From positions 1,218,118-1,282,117 of the forward strand of contig NZ_JZHZ01000007.1 of NCBI RefSeq assembly GCF_000963005.1: a stretch of 64,000 nt of DNA, written 5' to 3'. Of this stretch, positions 14,550 through 22,948 are shown piece by piece (positions within the stretch are counted from its first letter, which is position 1; the number at the start of each line of letters is the position of its first letter). The notes under the pieces are model-generated. The model worked only from the letters and a program-made list of their open reading frames with translations, did no database searches and was not told the origin of the DNA. The DNA is from Xanthomonas sp. GPE 39. Its GTDB lineage: Bacteria > Pseudomonadota > Gammaproteobacteria > Xanthomonadales > Xanthomonadaceae. A program made the translations under genes and the position numbers.

Positions 14550-17525
14550 TCAGGGGGACAGTCCTCTTTCTTGCAACCGCAGTGGCGCGCTGGCCTCGGC
14601 CTGTGTCGCCGAACGTCCAAGCATCAATTCGTAAGTGCCGGCGGCGATGTGCCAGTGGCGTTTCGCCGGGTCGTAGTCGGCCAGGGTCTTGGGCTCGGCG
14701 ACGATGCTGATGCGACGGCTTTCGCCTGGTTTGAGCATGACCTTTTCCCAGCCGATCAGGCGAATCGGCGTAGAGTGCCCTGGCGGCAGGCGTAGATACA
14801 GTTGGGCGACATCGGCGCCTTCGCGCGTGCCGGTATTGCGCACCTCGACGCTGGCGACGACATTGGCCCCGTCCATCCGCACGCTGAAGCCGGTATAGGC
14901 GAATTGCGTGTAAGACAGGCCGTAGCCAAACGGATACAGCGGTTCCAGGCCGCGCGCGGCGAACCAGCGATAGCCGACGTTGGCGCCTTCGATGCTGTAG
15001 TCGACGTTGCTGCCGGCCGGTTGCGCCGGCGTGAGGCCCAGCCCGGGAATCGAGGGGCGTGGCAGTTGCGCCACGTCGCGTAGCCAGGTGACCGGCAGGC
15101 GGCCGGACGGATTGACCTCGCCCAGTAGCAGGCGCGCCAGTCCTTCGCCGCCGCGGATGCCGGGGTACCAGGCTTCCAGTACCGCCGGTACCTGGCCTAG
15201 CCACGGCATTGCCACTGGGCCGTTGGTCTCCAGGACCACGATTGTGCGCGGATTGGCCTTGGCCATCGCGGCGATCAGCGCATCCTGTTGGCCGGGTAGG
15301 TGGATGTCGGGCAGGTCTACCGATTCCGCCGCCCACTGCGTGGCGAATACGATCACCGCTTGGGCACTGTGCGCGAGCTTGGCCGCAGCGGCCAGATCAT
15401 CGCCGCTGGCGTAGTCGATCTGCGCCTCTGGTAGTGCCTTGCGCAGCGCCTGCAGCGGCGAGGAGGGGTGGAACATCACCGGGCCGGGCCATGTGGTTGG
15501 GGCGATACCCGGTACCGCATTGCCGCCGTTGACGGTGAAGCCGACCATCGATGAACCGCCACCGCCGATCACACCCTTGTCGGCATGTCCGCCGATCACC
15601 GCGATGCGGCGCAGGGTACGTGGTAGCGGCAGCGTCTGCTGCTCGTTGCGCAGCAGCACGGTGCCTTCCTCGATCACACGTTGCGCGGCCAGTCCGCCAG
15701 CGGCATCGTCGATTGGTTGGTGTTGCGGCGGGTGGTCGTAGCTGCCGGTGGCGATGAAAGCACGCAGGATCCGCCGCACCATGTCGTCCAGGCGTGTCTG
15801 CGGCACGCTGCCGGCGGTCACGGCCATGCGCAGCGGTTGGTCGAAGAACACTTGTTTATCGAACGCTTCGCCAGCCGACTCTTGATCCAGGCCGGCCAGC
15901 GCCGCCTTGGCACCGCTATGCACAGCGCCCCAATCGGACATCACGTAGCCGGGAAATTTCCATTCCTGTTTCAGTACATTGTTGAGCAGATGGTCGTGCT
16001 CGCAGGCGTACACGCCGTTGATACGGTTGTACGCACACATCACCGCCTGTGGCGCGCCGATCTTCAGCGCCAGCTCGAAGGCCAGTAGGTCCGATTCGCG
16101 CATGGCCTGTTCGCCGATATCGGCGCTGTGGCTATCGCGCCCGGTTTCCAGGTCGTTGAGCGCGAAATGCTTCATGGTCGAGACCACATGCTGGCTTTGC
16201 ACGCCGCGGATCAATTCGCCGACCATGACGCCGGCCAATAACGGATCTTCGCCGGCGTACTCGAAGTTGCGACCGTTGCGTGGATCGCGCTGCAGGTTGA
16301 CGCTGCCGGCCAGCAGCACGTTGAAGCCTTGCTGCCAGGCTTCGCGTCCCATGGTGACGCCGCCGGCGTGGGCCAGTTCGCGATTCCAGGTGGAGGTCGT
16401 GGCGAGCGTGGAGGGCAATGCCGTGGCATGGTCGCCAGGGCGGATGTTGCCCGGGTTGGTCACGCCGACGCCGGCATCGGCCAGTTGCTGCGCATGGATG
16501 CCCAGACGCTCAATCGCCGGTACGTAGCCGGCCGAGCCGATCGCGCCAGCGGGAGGCTTACTGCCGTCCTTGCTCAGGCCGAAGTAGCTGCGCACCATCT
16601 GGAATTTTTCGTCCTGGGTCATGGCCTGCACCAGCAGCGTGGCGCGACGGTCTGGTGCCAGGCTGCGGTCGGCCCACGGGCGCTGTGTATCGACGTTGCT
16701 GTTCGGCAGCAGGCGCAATGTGTTGAGCTGGGCGAGGTCGTCCGAAGTCCAGGCGCCATGATGGTCGGCGGTCTGCAGCAAACTGCGGCTGGCGACCGGG
16801 GCAAAGCGCTCGCGCTGGAACAATAGCCTGGAGACGGACTTGGACCGTGAGAGTTTTGAAGTCAGCGCGTTGTCGGGACGGCGATTGCCGCGCCCGTCCA
16901 GGCCGGCGTCGTTGTCGTCGAAATCGCGGCGGAGCGTGGCTAGTTCCGCTGCGTCGGCGTTGGTCTTGAAATCACCGGCCAGCAGTGATGGTGCGCCGTC
17001 GGCGCTGCGCGCGATCCAGGCCAGCACATCGTGTAACTGGTGTTGGGCATGGGGGCCGTCAGCGTGGTTTGAGTGCAGTTGCGTGGCGTAGAGATTCACT
17101 ACGCGAGTGCCCACTTCCAGACGTAGGCGCGTGGCGTTGCTGTCGTCATCGCGTGGGTTCAGGCGAATCTGTTCGCGCGATAGGACTGGGTGTCGGGTCA
17201 GTAGCGCATTACCGTGGCGCTGGCTTGCACTGGGCGAATCGACGCTGGCGACATCCCACGGCTCGCCGAGTTGCGCGGCGAGCCACTGTGCTTGATTCGA
17301 TAGGGCCTCGTCCTGTGGCTGCTCTTCCAAAACGATGGCGTCCGGCCGCAGCGTGCGCAGCGTATCGGCGATTTGGTCGCGGTGCTGCAGCCAATCTTGT
17401 TGATGCTCAGACAGGTTCAGCGTGACCACGCGCAGCGTCGGGGTATCCGTGGCTGCGGTTGGCATTTGTGCTGCAAGGACCGGCCAGGCGAGTGCGAGGC
17501 AAAGCAATGCGACGGATGCTTTCAT
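14550..17525 (-). CDS. Secreted EEP domain fused to a GH3 beta-glucosidase-like enzyme
   Basis: A 991-residue two-part protein. Residues 1-19 are a signal peptide. Residues 30-275 are an EEP (DNase-I-like) domain with TLN (Asn37), LEE (67-68), GDFK (184-187, Lys for the usual Asn) and ADH near 253; the TH histidine is Gln149. From about 284 (WADRSLAPDRRATLLVQAMTQDEKFQM) it is a complete glycoside hydrolase family 3 protein: KHFALND (452-458), nucleophile Asp531 in GYVMSDWGAVHSG, the alpha/beta sandwich domain, and a C-terminal fibronectin-III-like domain (EVRNTGTREGADVAQLYL). The GH3 part probably cleaves beta-linked glucosides or xylosides in the periplasm or outside. The junction lies in one open frame without a start at the GH3 boundary. 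Fusion is read directly; substrates are unknown. Confidence 0.9.
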   Translation of the reverse strand: MKASVALLCLALAWPVLAAQMPTAATDTPTLRVVTLNLSEHQQDWLQHRDQIADTLRTLRPDAIVLEEQPQDEALSNQAQWLAAQLGEPWDVASVDSPSASQRHGNALLTRHPVLSREQIRLNPRDDDSNATRLRLEVGTRVVNLYATQLHSNHADGPHAQHQLHDVLAWIARSADGAPSLLAGDFKTNADAAELATLRRDFDDNDAGLDGRGNRRPDNALTSKLSRSKSVSRLLFQRERFAPVASRSLLQTADHHGAWTSDDLAQLNTLRLLPNSNVDTQRPWADRSLAPDRRATLLVQAMTQDEKFQMVRSYFGLSKDGSKPPAGAIGSAGYVPAIERLGIHAQQLADAGVGVTNPGNIRPGDHATALPSTLATTSTWNRELAHAGGVTMGREAWQQGFNVLLAGSVNLQRDPRNGRNFEYAGEDPLLAGVMVGELIRGVQSQHVVSTMKHFALNDLETGRDSHSADIGEQAMRESDLLAFELALKIGAPQAVMCAYNRINGVYACEHDHLLNNVLKQEWKFPGYVMSDWGAVHSGAKAALAGLDQESAGEAFDKQVFFDQPLRMAVTAGSVPQTRLDDMVRRILRAFIATGSYDHPPQHQPIDDAAGGLAAQRVIEEGTVLLRNEQQTLPLPRTLRRIAVIGGHADKGVIGGGGSSMVGFTVNGGNAVPGIAPTTWPGPVMFHPSSPLQALRKALPEAQIDYASGDDLAAAAKLAHSAQAVIVFATQWAAESVDLPDIHLPGQQDALIAAMAKANPRTIVVLETNGPVAMPWLGQVPAVLEAWYPGIRGGEGLARLLLGEVNPSGRLPVTWLRDVAQLPRPSIPGLGLTPAQPAGSNVDYSIEGANVGYRWFAARGLEPLYPFGYGLSYTQFAYTGFSVRMDGANVVASVEVRNTGTREGADVAQLYLRLPPGHSTPIRLIGWEKVMLKPGESRRISIVAEPKTLADYDPAKRHWHIAAGTYELMLGRSATQAEASAPLRLQERGLSP

Positions 17526-17960
17526 AGCGGGTCTGCAGCCTTTCTCTGGTAGGTTGAGGAATGTAGCATTAGTGTCATCTCACGGTCGTGGGAATGGAGT
17601 CGGTGTTGCTCGGGCGGCGCATCCTCGCCAATCATGATCGGAGATAGCCGAAAACGCTTGTACGGGGAACTGTGGCAACGATAGAAAATTGCAGCCGAGC
17701 CTGAGCCTGCCTGGCGAAGCTGGCGTCGTCGGCGCGGAATGTCTCTGCGGGCGATGTCGTCCAATGCGCAGGCGACGCAAGCCGATGCCGTGTTGGCGCA
17801 GTTTGGTTTCGACCAGGGTCGCTTGCGATCTCGCCGGCCTGATTGTGTTGCATGACCGCATCGCCGGTGGTGATGCTGTCAGCCAGTGGCGGATGATCTT
17901 GGCGCCTTGTCGACATTGGCCCCATCATGCGTGTCTCTAATTCCGGGACGGGTGGTGCTG
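17526..17960. other. Gap upstream of the EEP-GH3 gene; possible gene remnants
   Basis: About 430 bases. Short frames on the plus strand (17740-17930) look protein-like for 15-25 codons and then shift or stop, as in a decayed gene, but no family can be named. The minus-strand end should carry the promoter of the EEP-GH3 gene (TACATT about 45 bases before its ATG). Confidence 0.4.
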
Positions 17961-18119
17961 ATGCTGCTGTTCAATGCGTGGGTCATCGCGCATATCGGCC
18001 GCTGCGGGCTTGGCGAGACTGCCTTCCTGATGTTATTGGTCGTCACGTTCGCTGCCGCCTGCCTGTTCGGGCTATCCCTGCGCTACGAGCGCATGGTTGA
18101 TTATTACTTCCCCATCTGA
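17961..18119 (+). CDS. Possible small membrane protein upstream of rhomboid gene
   Basis: An open frame of 52 codons from ATG 17961, containing one or two hydrophobic stretches (MLLFNAWVIAHIG and FLMLLVVTFAAACLFGL) and ending RYERMVDYYFPI. A GTG at 17931 is an alternative start. The stop lies 8 bases before the rhomboid ATG, which is suggestive of an operon. No recognisable family and no strong Shine-Dalgarno sequence; it could be the surviving end of a decayed gene. Confidence 0.38.
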   Translation: MLLFNAWVIAHIGRCGLGETAFLMLLVVTFAAACLFGLSLRYERMVDYYFPI

Positions 18120-18127
18120 GATTTCGC

Positions 18128-18763
18128 ATGTCCTCCATTCCCCCCATCAATCTGATTCTCATCGTCCTCACCGTGCTGGTGTCATGGGGGGCGTTCAACA
18201 ATCGCAGGCTGCTCGATAGGCTGATCCTGTGGCCGCCAGCGATCGACCGTCACAAGCAATACGATCGATTGGTCACCTATGGCTTCATCCACGCCGATTT
18301 CCCGCACTTGCTGTTCAACATGGTCACGCTGTATTTCTTCGGCGGTCCGGTTGAAGTGCTGATGGAACGTCTGACCGGCAACACGCTGGTGTACCCGCTG
18401 TTTTACCTTGGAGCGCTGCTGGTCTCGATTCTGCCGAGTTACCTAAAGAATCGGAAAAATCCGAACTTCATGAGCCTGGGAGCTTCCGGCGCGGTGTCTG
18501 CCGTGCTGTTCGCTTTCATCCTGATAGCGCCGTGGACAGGGATCTTCTTTTTCTTCATCCCGATCCCGATCCCGGCGATCATCTACGCGGTGTTCTACGT
18601 CGCCTATAGCATCTGGATGGATCGCCGCGGCGGCGATAATGTCAATCACAGCGCGCACCTGGCCGGCGCGGGGTTCGGTGTGATGTTTTTGGTGATTATG
18701 CAGCCAGCGGTGCTGCAGCATTTTCTACGTGAGTTGGCAAGCCCGCGCTTTGGTCCGGGCTGA
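18128..18763 (+). CDS. Rhomboid family intramembrane serine protease
   Basis: A 211-residue integral membrane protein with about six transmembrane segments. The catalytic serine is in GASGA (about residue 119) and the histidine in NHSAHLAGAGFG (about 178), the rhomboid dyad; HADFPHLLFNMVTLYFFG matches the conserved loop/TM2 region with the HxxxxHxxxN oxyanion residues. Rhomboids cut single-pass membrane proteins within the bilayer. The substrate is unknown. The ATG is 8 bases after a small hydrophobic frame. Confidence 0.93.
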   Translation: MSSIPPINLILIVLTVLVSWGAFNNRRLLDRLILWPPAIDRHKQYDRLVTYGFIHADFPHLLFNMVTLYFFGGPVEVLMERLTGNTLVYPLFYLGALLVSILPSYLKNRKNPNFMSLGASGAVSAVLFAFILIAPWTGIFFFFIPIPIPAIIYAVFYVAYSIWMDRRGGDNVNHSAHLAGAGFGVMFLVIMQPAVLQHFLRELASPRFGPG

Positions 18764-18771
18764 GTTGCACA

Positions 18772-18793
18772 AGCCGCAGCGCGTGCTGCGGCT
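18772..18793. terminator. Hairpin after rhomboid gene
   Basis: AGCCGCAGC-GCGT-GCTGCGGCT, a perfect 9-pair stem 8 bases after the stop. No T run, so termination is uncertain. A second perfect 9-pair hairpin (CACGCACGC-TGG-GCGTGCGTG) is at 18851-18871, just before the convergent small gene's stop. Confidence 0.45.
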
Positions 18794-18875
18794 GCTCAGG
18801 GCAAAGTGGGGTTGTTTCGTTGTGCCCGCGACGAGGCAAGATTGGCTGACCACGCACGCTGGGCGTGCGTGAAGT

Positions 18876-19076
18876 TCAAGCGATTTGCTGGCCGCGTAGC
18901 TGCGCCTTGGCGCTACCGACGGAAGCATGTTCGTAGGTGCAGCGCAGGCGCTCGTAGATCTCGTCGCTGAGTTGCTTGAACCTTCCGCCTTGCGTGTCGC
19001 TATTGAGTGCGAGTTGGAACATCTCTTCTAACATGGCGGCATCTGGGTCGCCGTGCTGGTATCTGTTCTCGCTCAT
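18876..19076 (-). CDS. Small conserved-looking protein of unknown function
   Basis: A 66-residue soluble, mostly helical protein (MSENRYQHGDPDAAMLEEMFQ..., ending AQLRGQQIA). Codon use is like the neighbouring genes. The ATG at 19076 has AAGG upstream; the frame remains open 13 codons further but with a less likely start. I do not recognise the family. It stands alone between convergent rhomboid and the divergent acetyltransferase gene. Confidence 0.6.
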   Translation of the reverse strand: MSENRYQHGDPDAAMLEEMFQLALNSDTQGGRFKQLSDEIYERLRCTYEHASVGSAKAQLRGQQIA

Positions 19077-19265
19077 GACGCCTTGCCTCTGTTGGATCGT
19101 ATCGTGATGGGACAAGCAACTCCCATGCCAGGACTTTGCCTTTCCTGAAGATAGCGGCGAGCGATGGCGCGACTTGAGTCCGTTTTAGCGCACGATTTGC
19201 TTCACATCACACTGGCGAGTGGATGTGGACACTGTGCTCCCACAGCACTTCCCCCTTCGATCTTC

Positions 19266-19541
19266 ATGGCTGCTTCCATCGCGCACGAGCCGCAACAGCG
19301 CCGCTTCATCCTGCAACTCGACGGTCACAATGCCGAACTCGACTACGTGTTGGAGAGTGGGCGCATGGTGATCGTCCACACCGGCGTGCCGAATGCGATC
19401 GGTGGCCGTGGCCTCGGCGCACAGTTGGTGGCGGCGGCGTTGGAATATGCAAAGTCGCAAGGAATGAAGGTCGTGCCGTCTTGTTCCTATGCTGCGGTTT
19501 TCATTCAACGCCACCCGCAATATGCCGTGCTGCTCAGCTGA
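19266..19541 (+). CDS. Small GNAT-type N-acetyltransferase (YjdJ-like, COG2388)
   Basis: A 91-residue mini-GNAT. Acetyl-CoA motif A is GVPNAIGGRGLGAQLVAAALEYAKSQG in shortened form (key residues GRGLG), followed by KVVPSCSYAAVFIQRHPQY, the signature of the YjdJ/COG2388 group. These single-domain proteins transfer acetyl groups to small molecules or proteins; targets are mostly unknown. Start at 19266 is chosen to give the family's normal length; no strong ribosome site is visible. Confidence 0.85.
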   Translation: MAASIAHEPQQRRFILQLDGHNAELDYVLESGRMVIVHTGVPNAIGGRGLGAQLVAAALEYAKSQGMKVVPSCSYAAVFIQRHPQYAVLLS

Positions 19542-19612
19542 GCGCGCAAGGCGCTGCAATCGCACGATATGCGTCATCGCACAGACACACAGCAGAACAC
19601 CGGAAGGTCGAC

Positions 19613-20476
19613 GTGAGACAGGGCATGCAAATCAGACGTAACCGGCAAGTGGCATGTGCAATGCTCGCACTGGCAGCGACATTGTCAGCGCCCGGGTGTA
19701 AGCGTGAGCAGACGACTGTCGTGCCCAGCGTGACGCCAACGCTCTCAGTGAGCCAGGCCGATGTGCCGGCTGTACCAACCCAGGCCGCACCATTGGAGTT
19801 GAAGGACATCGTCGAGCACAACCCAAACTATGTGATTGGGATGACTTTTCCTGCGGCAATCAACCACTATCCGGGTCTGGCCGAGGCGGCCAATCGCTAT
19901 GCGCAGCGTGCACGCGGCGAGTTGATGCAGGCGGTCGAAGGCATCGGTCACGACCGTGCGCGGACACCTTACGAATTATCCCTGCAGTTCGATGTGCTAC
20001 TGGAACGGCCTGATCTGGTCGCGTTGGCGGCCGATGGTAGTCGCTATACCGGTGGCCCGCATGGCGAGCCACTGCTTGCGCGGTTTGTATGGTTGCCGCA
20101 GCAGCAGCGCATGCTGACCGCCGAGGAATTGATCCCAGATGCCGATCATTGGAAGGCTGTAGCGACTTACGTTGCCGCGCAACTGCGCCATGCGATGCGC
20201 GCACGCGGCCATGCCGCGCAGTTGCCGCCAGACGATCACGACCAGCAGGTGCTCAATGTCGACAAGATGATCGCCGAGGGCACCACGCCGCAGGCCCGCA
20301 ATTTCAGTCAGTTCCAGCCGTTGGTCGATGCGAGCGGAAAAATCACCGCAGTGCGCTTTGTGTTTCCTTCGTACCAGGTGGGGGCGTATTCCGATGGCAC
20401 GCAAATAGTCGACGTGCCGGCCAGTGTGTTACGCGCTCTGGTTGCGCCCGAATATGCGGGCTTGTTTGTTGCTTAG
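19613..20476 (+). CDS. DUF3298-type lipoprotein
   Basis: A 287-residue protein with a lipoprotein signal (ALAATLSAPGC lipobox). The mature part resembles DUF4163 plus DUF3298 (RsiV-like) domains: IGMTFPAAINHYPGLAEAANRYAQ, RPDLVALAADGSRYTGGPHGEP and the C-terminal FSQFQPLVDASGKITAVRFVFPSYQVGAYSDGTQ shortened. Function is unknown; RsiV uses this fold to bind lysozyme, but that role is not implied here. The GTG at 19613 has GGAAGG at ideal spacing; an ATG 12 bases later is the alternative start. Confidence 0.8.
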   Translation: MRQGMQIRRNRQVACAMLALAATLSAPGCKREQTTVVPSVTPTLSVSQADVPAVPTQAAPLELKDIVEHNPNYVIGMTFPAAINHYPGLAEAANRYAQRARGELMQAVEGIGHDRARTPYELSLQFDVLLERPDLVALAADGSRYTGGPHGEPLLARFVWLPQQQRMLTAEELIPDADHWKAVATYVAAQLRHAMRARGHAAQLPPDDHDQQVLNVDKMIAEGTTPQARNFSQFQPLVDASGKITAVRFVFPSYQVGAYSDGTQIVDVPASVLRALVAPEYAGLFVA

Positions 20477-20624
20477 CCTGCTTTGCAAGGCGAATCGGCA
20501 GCCTGTGGCGGGTTCCTGTTTGCGCCGCCTTGCCTTGTGGCAGCAGGGCGTAACGTTCAACCGCGCATGCCGACGTTTTCACTTTACTCTGCATCAGTCA
20601 CACTGAGCAGCATTGTTGTCTTCG

Positions 20625-20635
20625 CCCCCCCCCCC
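20625..20635. repeat. Poly-C tract (C11)
   Basis: A run of 11 C on the plus strand, 27 bases before the MarR-type ATG. Such tracts slip during replication and, between promoter and start, can change expression. Non-coding here. Confidence 0.85.
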
Positions 20636-20662
20636 ATTACTTCACCTGCGATCCCCCTCCCT

Positions 20663-21169
20663 ATGAGCAGTTTCGAGCAGACCGAGCGATGTGTGGTCTA
20701 CACATGTGAGCGCTACCATGGATTTCCACGCTCTCCGGCGGTGCTGATCCGGTTGGTCAAGCATCTGTACAAGCGCGTCCACACCAACGCATCCGTGGCG
20801 CTTAAGGATTACGGCATCAGTCCGCCGGAGTACGAGATCCTGATGATGCTGTACGGTACCCCCGGGCACTGCATGACTCCCACCGAGGTCGCCGAGGCCG
20901 CCAGTGAAAAACCGGCCAACATCACCCGCCTGACCGATAGCCTGTGTAGCAAGGGTTTGCTGTTGCGCATGGCCAGTCATGAAGACCGCCGCAAGGTTGC
21001 AATGACCATGCAGCCAGCCGGTATTGCCTTGATCGAAAGGTTGTTGCCGGATGTATGCGAGTTTCTATATGCCGAAACCGCAGGGTTGAATGTCGACGAA
21101 CAGCAGCAACTGGAGCATTTGCTGAAAAAGATGTTGAGCGGTGTCGACTCTCACGCTCAGGTCATCTAG
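20663..21169 (+). CDS. MarR family transcriptional regulator
   Basis: A 168-residue regulator with a central winged helix: YGISPPEYEILMMLYG, TPTEVAEAASEKPANITRLTDSLCSKGLL (recognition helix) and HEDRRKVAMTM (the Asp-Arg wing). N-terminal helices form the dimer. The arrangement resembles EmrR/MprA-type members that sense phenolic compounds. No efflux genes follow, so the target is unclear. The ATG at 20663 has a poor Shine-Dalgarno sequence (CCCTCCCT) and follows a C11 tract, which may limit translation. The frame extends upstream, but without a domain. Confidence 0.9.
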   Translation: MSSFEQTERCVVYTCERYHGFPRSPAVLIRLVKHLYKRVHTNASVALKDYGISPPEYEILMMLYGTPGHCMTPTEVAEAASEKPANITRLTDSLCSKGLLLRMASHEDRRKVAMTMQPAGIALIERLLPDVCEFLYAETAGLNVDEQQQLEHLLKKMLSGVDSHAQVI

Positions 21170-21564
21170 CGGCAGCCGCGCGTGCGGTTTGCACTCAACG
21201 GCTAGCCAAATTTTCCGCATTTGCAGCAGGGCCTTGTGCTCTGTCGTCAAACGTTGGTATCGACCAGTGCTGGCGTTGCCGTGTTGCATCGCGGTGCCGC
21301 TGCGCGTCTGATCGGCCTCAGCTGCTGATGCTGTTTGGCGTGCGTTTTCATTCGTCAAGATGCGTGTTGGCATGCCTGCATCGAGCAGTGCGGCGAGGCA
21401 TGCCTGTAGTTGCAAGCTCTGGCGTGTGCTGAGGCGGTGTGGCGCGTGCCGGGCGGGTGAATACGGCCTGTCTGCATCTGTATTGCTGTTGATGTGGCGT
21501 TGCTTTTGATTCGTATATAAGGGACCACGCCACTGATCCCCTGTGGCGGAACGAGGAGAACACA
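21170..21564. other. Intergenic region between the MarR gene and the Ala/Gly-rich protein gene
   Basis: About 395 bases with no supported gene. TATATA at 21514-21519, 45 bases before the next ATG, is a possible -10, with TTGATG 19 bases upstream as a weak -35. The rest shows no clear structure. Confidence 0.45.
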
Positions 21565-22158
21565 ATGAACAGCAAGACCAAGACTCTGATGGCGAGCGCG
21601 GTGCTGGTGGCGATGGTGGCGTTGGCGCCGACTGCTGGTGCGCAGGCACTGGGTGGCGCCGGCGGCTTGGGCGGTGCGGTGAACGGCGCGCTGGGCGGTC
21701 AGGCAGCGGGGAATCTGGGCGCTAACGCGACAGGTGCAGGCCGACTGGATGCGGGTGCTCCGCTGGAGCATGCCCGTGACGGCATCGAACAAACCTCGCG
21801 GCATGTACGGTCGGGCGCGGCGCACGGTGCGGCGGCGGCACGCAAGACGACGAGCGGTGCGATGAACGAGGCCGAGGGCGCGCTTGATACTGCTGCCGGC
21901 GCAGCCAAGTCTGGTGCGGCCAAGTCCGGTGCGGCGCTGTCTGCCGCAGGCGACGCTGCTGGAGGTGTAGAGGGCGCAGCGGCCGCGAGCGGTAACACAC
22001 ACGGTCACGCTAAGGGGAGTGCGTCGCATCGCGGGACCATGGGCGCTGCAGCCGGTGGTGCCGTGTCGGCTTCGGGTCAGGCGGGCGCGGAGGGCGGGCA
22101 GGCGAGTGGCTCGGCTTCACTCGGCGCTGATGCCGGTGCCTCGGCCGATGGCAAGTAA
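21565..22158 (+). CDS. Secreted Ala/Gly-rich low-complexity protein
   Basis: A 197-residue protein with a clear signal peptide (MNSKTKTLMASAVLVAMVALAPTAGAQA, cleavage near residue 28). The mature part is almost entirely Ala, Gly and Ser, with short repeats such as GAAKSGAAKSG and GGAGGLGG and a His/Lys-containing middle (NTHGHAKGSASHRG). No Cys, no predicted enzyme fold. AGGAGA precedes the ATG, and a 12-pair hairpin follows. It may be an envelope filler, adhesive or stress protein; no function can be assigned. Confidence 0.75.
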   Translation: MNSKTKTLMASAVLVAMVALAPTAGAQALGGAGGLGGAVNGALGGQAAGNLGANATGAGRLDAGAPLEHARDGIEQTSRHVRSGAAHGAAAARKTTSGAMNEAEGALDTAAGAAKSGAAKSGAALSAAGDAAGGVEGAAAASGNTHGHAKGSASHRGTMGAAAGGAVSASGQAGAEGGQASGSASLGADAGASADGK

Positions 22159-22216
22159 GCTGATCGGTGCGTCTTGGCATCGCCCTTTGTGGCGTGCCTG
22201 AGGTAAATCGGTTGGT

Positions 22217-22245
22217 CACGACGCCCGGCTGGTCCGGGCGTCGTG
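22217..22245 (+). terminator. 12-pair hairpin after the Ala/Gly-rich gene
   Basis: CACGACGCCCGG, loop CTGGT, CCGGGCGTCGTG. Very stable but without a U-rich tail; it may terminate weakly or stabilise the mRNA end. Confidence 0.6.
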
Positions 22246-22398
22246 CTGTCCGTGCGAGCGCTTTGCTTGTCCCGATCCTGTTGCAGTGAGTTTGCCCAGT
22301 GCAAGTGAATATGCCGCTCGCTGGTCTGCGCGTGGCCGGGCACGGCGGCGGCGCGATGTACAGGCTTGGTCTCGCGCCATTCCCGAGAAGCGAGGTTC

Positions 22399-22890
22399 AT
22401 GGAAATGCAGACCAATGCTTATGCCTTCACTGCGACGACCCTGGACGGCCGTGTGCAGTCGCTGGTCGATTACGCAGGCAAGGTGCTGCTGATCGTCAAT
22501 GTCGCATCCAAATGCGGCTTCACTCCGCAATATGCCGGTTTGCAGGCGCTGTGGGAGCGATATCGTGAGCGTGGCCTGGTGGTGCTCGGTTTTCCGTGCG
22601 ACCAGTTTGGTCATCAAGAGCCTGGTGACGCCGAGCAGATTGGGCAATTCTGTTCGCTGAATTATGGCGTGGATTTCCCGATGTTCGCCAAGGTGCAGGT
22701 CAATGGCGAGAACGCGCATCCGTTATGGTGCTGGCTCAAGCAGCAACAGCCGGGGGCGTTCGGGATCGCGGCGATCAAATGGAATTTCAGCAAGTTTCTG
22801 CTTGATCGCAACGGTCAGGTGCTGGCGCGCTATGCGCCCACCACCAAGCCCGAAGCGCTGGCCGTACAGATCGAGCGCGCGTTGGGTTGA
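22399..22890 (+). CDS. Glutathione peroxidase family protein
   Basis: A 163-residue thiol peroxidase. The catalytic Cys is in VNVASKCGFTPQY (about residue 38), the Gln of the tetrad is in LGFPCDQFGHQEP, and the Trp/Asn pair is in IKWNFSKFL. The Cys in FPCDQFG may act as resolving Cys, in which case thioredoxin rather than glutathione is the reductant, as in BtuE of E. coli. It reduces hydrogen peroxide and lipid peroxides. GAGG lies just before ATG 22399; ATG 22405 is an alternative. Convergent with ferredoxin-NADP reductase. Confidence 0.93.
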   Translation: MEMQTNAYAFTATTLDGRVQSLVDYAGKVLLIVNVASKCGFTPQYAGLQALWERYRERGLVVLGFPCDQFGHQEPGDAEQIGQFCSLNYGVDFPMFAKVQVNGENAHPLWCWLKQQQPGAFGIAAIKWNFSKFLLDRNGQVLARYAPTTKPEALAVQIERALG

Positions 22891-22948
22891 GCGCGGCGAT
22901 GCCTGCTTTGGTCGTGCATCCTGACGACGGATAAAGCTCTCGACCGTA

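Noticed and set aside
22217-22245. 12-pair hairpin as attachment site or mobile-element end
   Set aside because: There is no flanking duplication or recombinase gene; position after a stop fits an mRNA-end hairpin.
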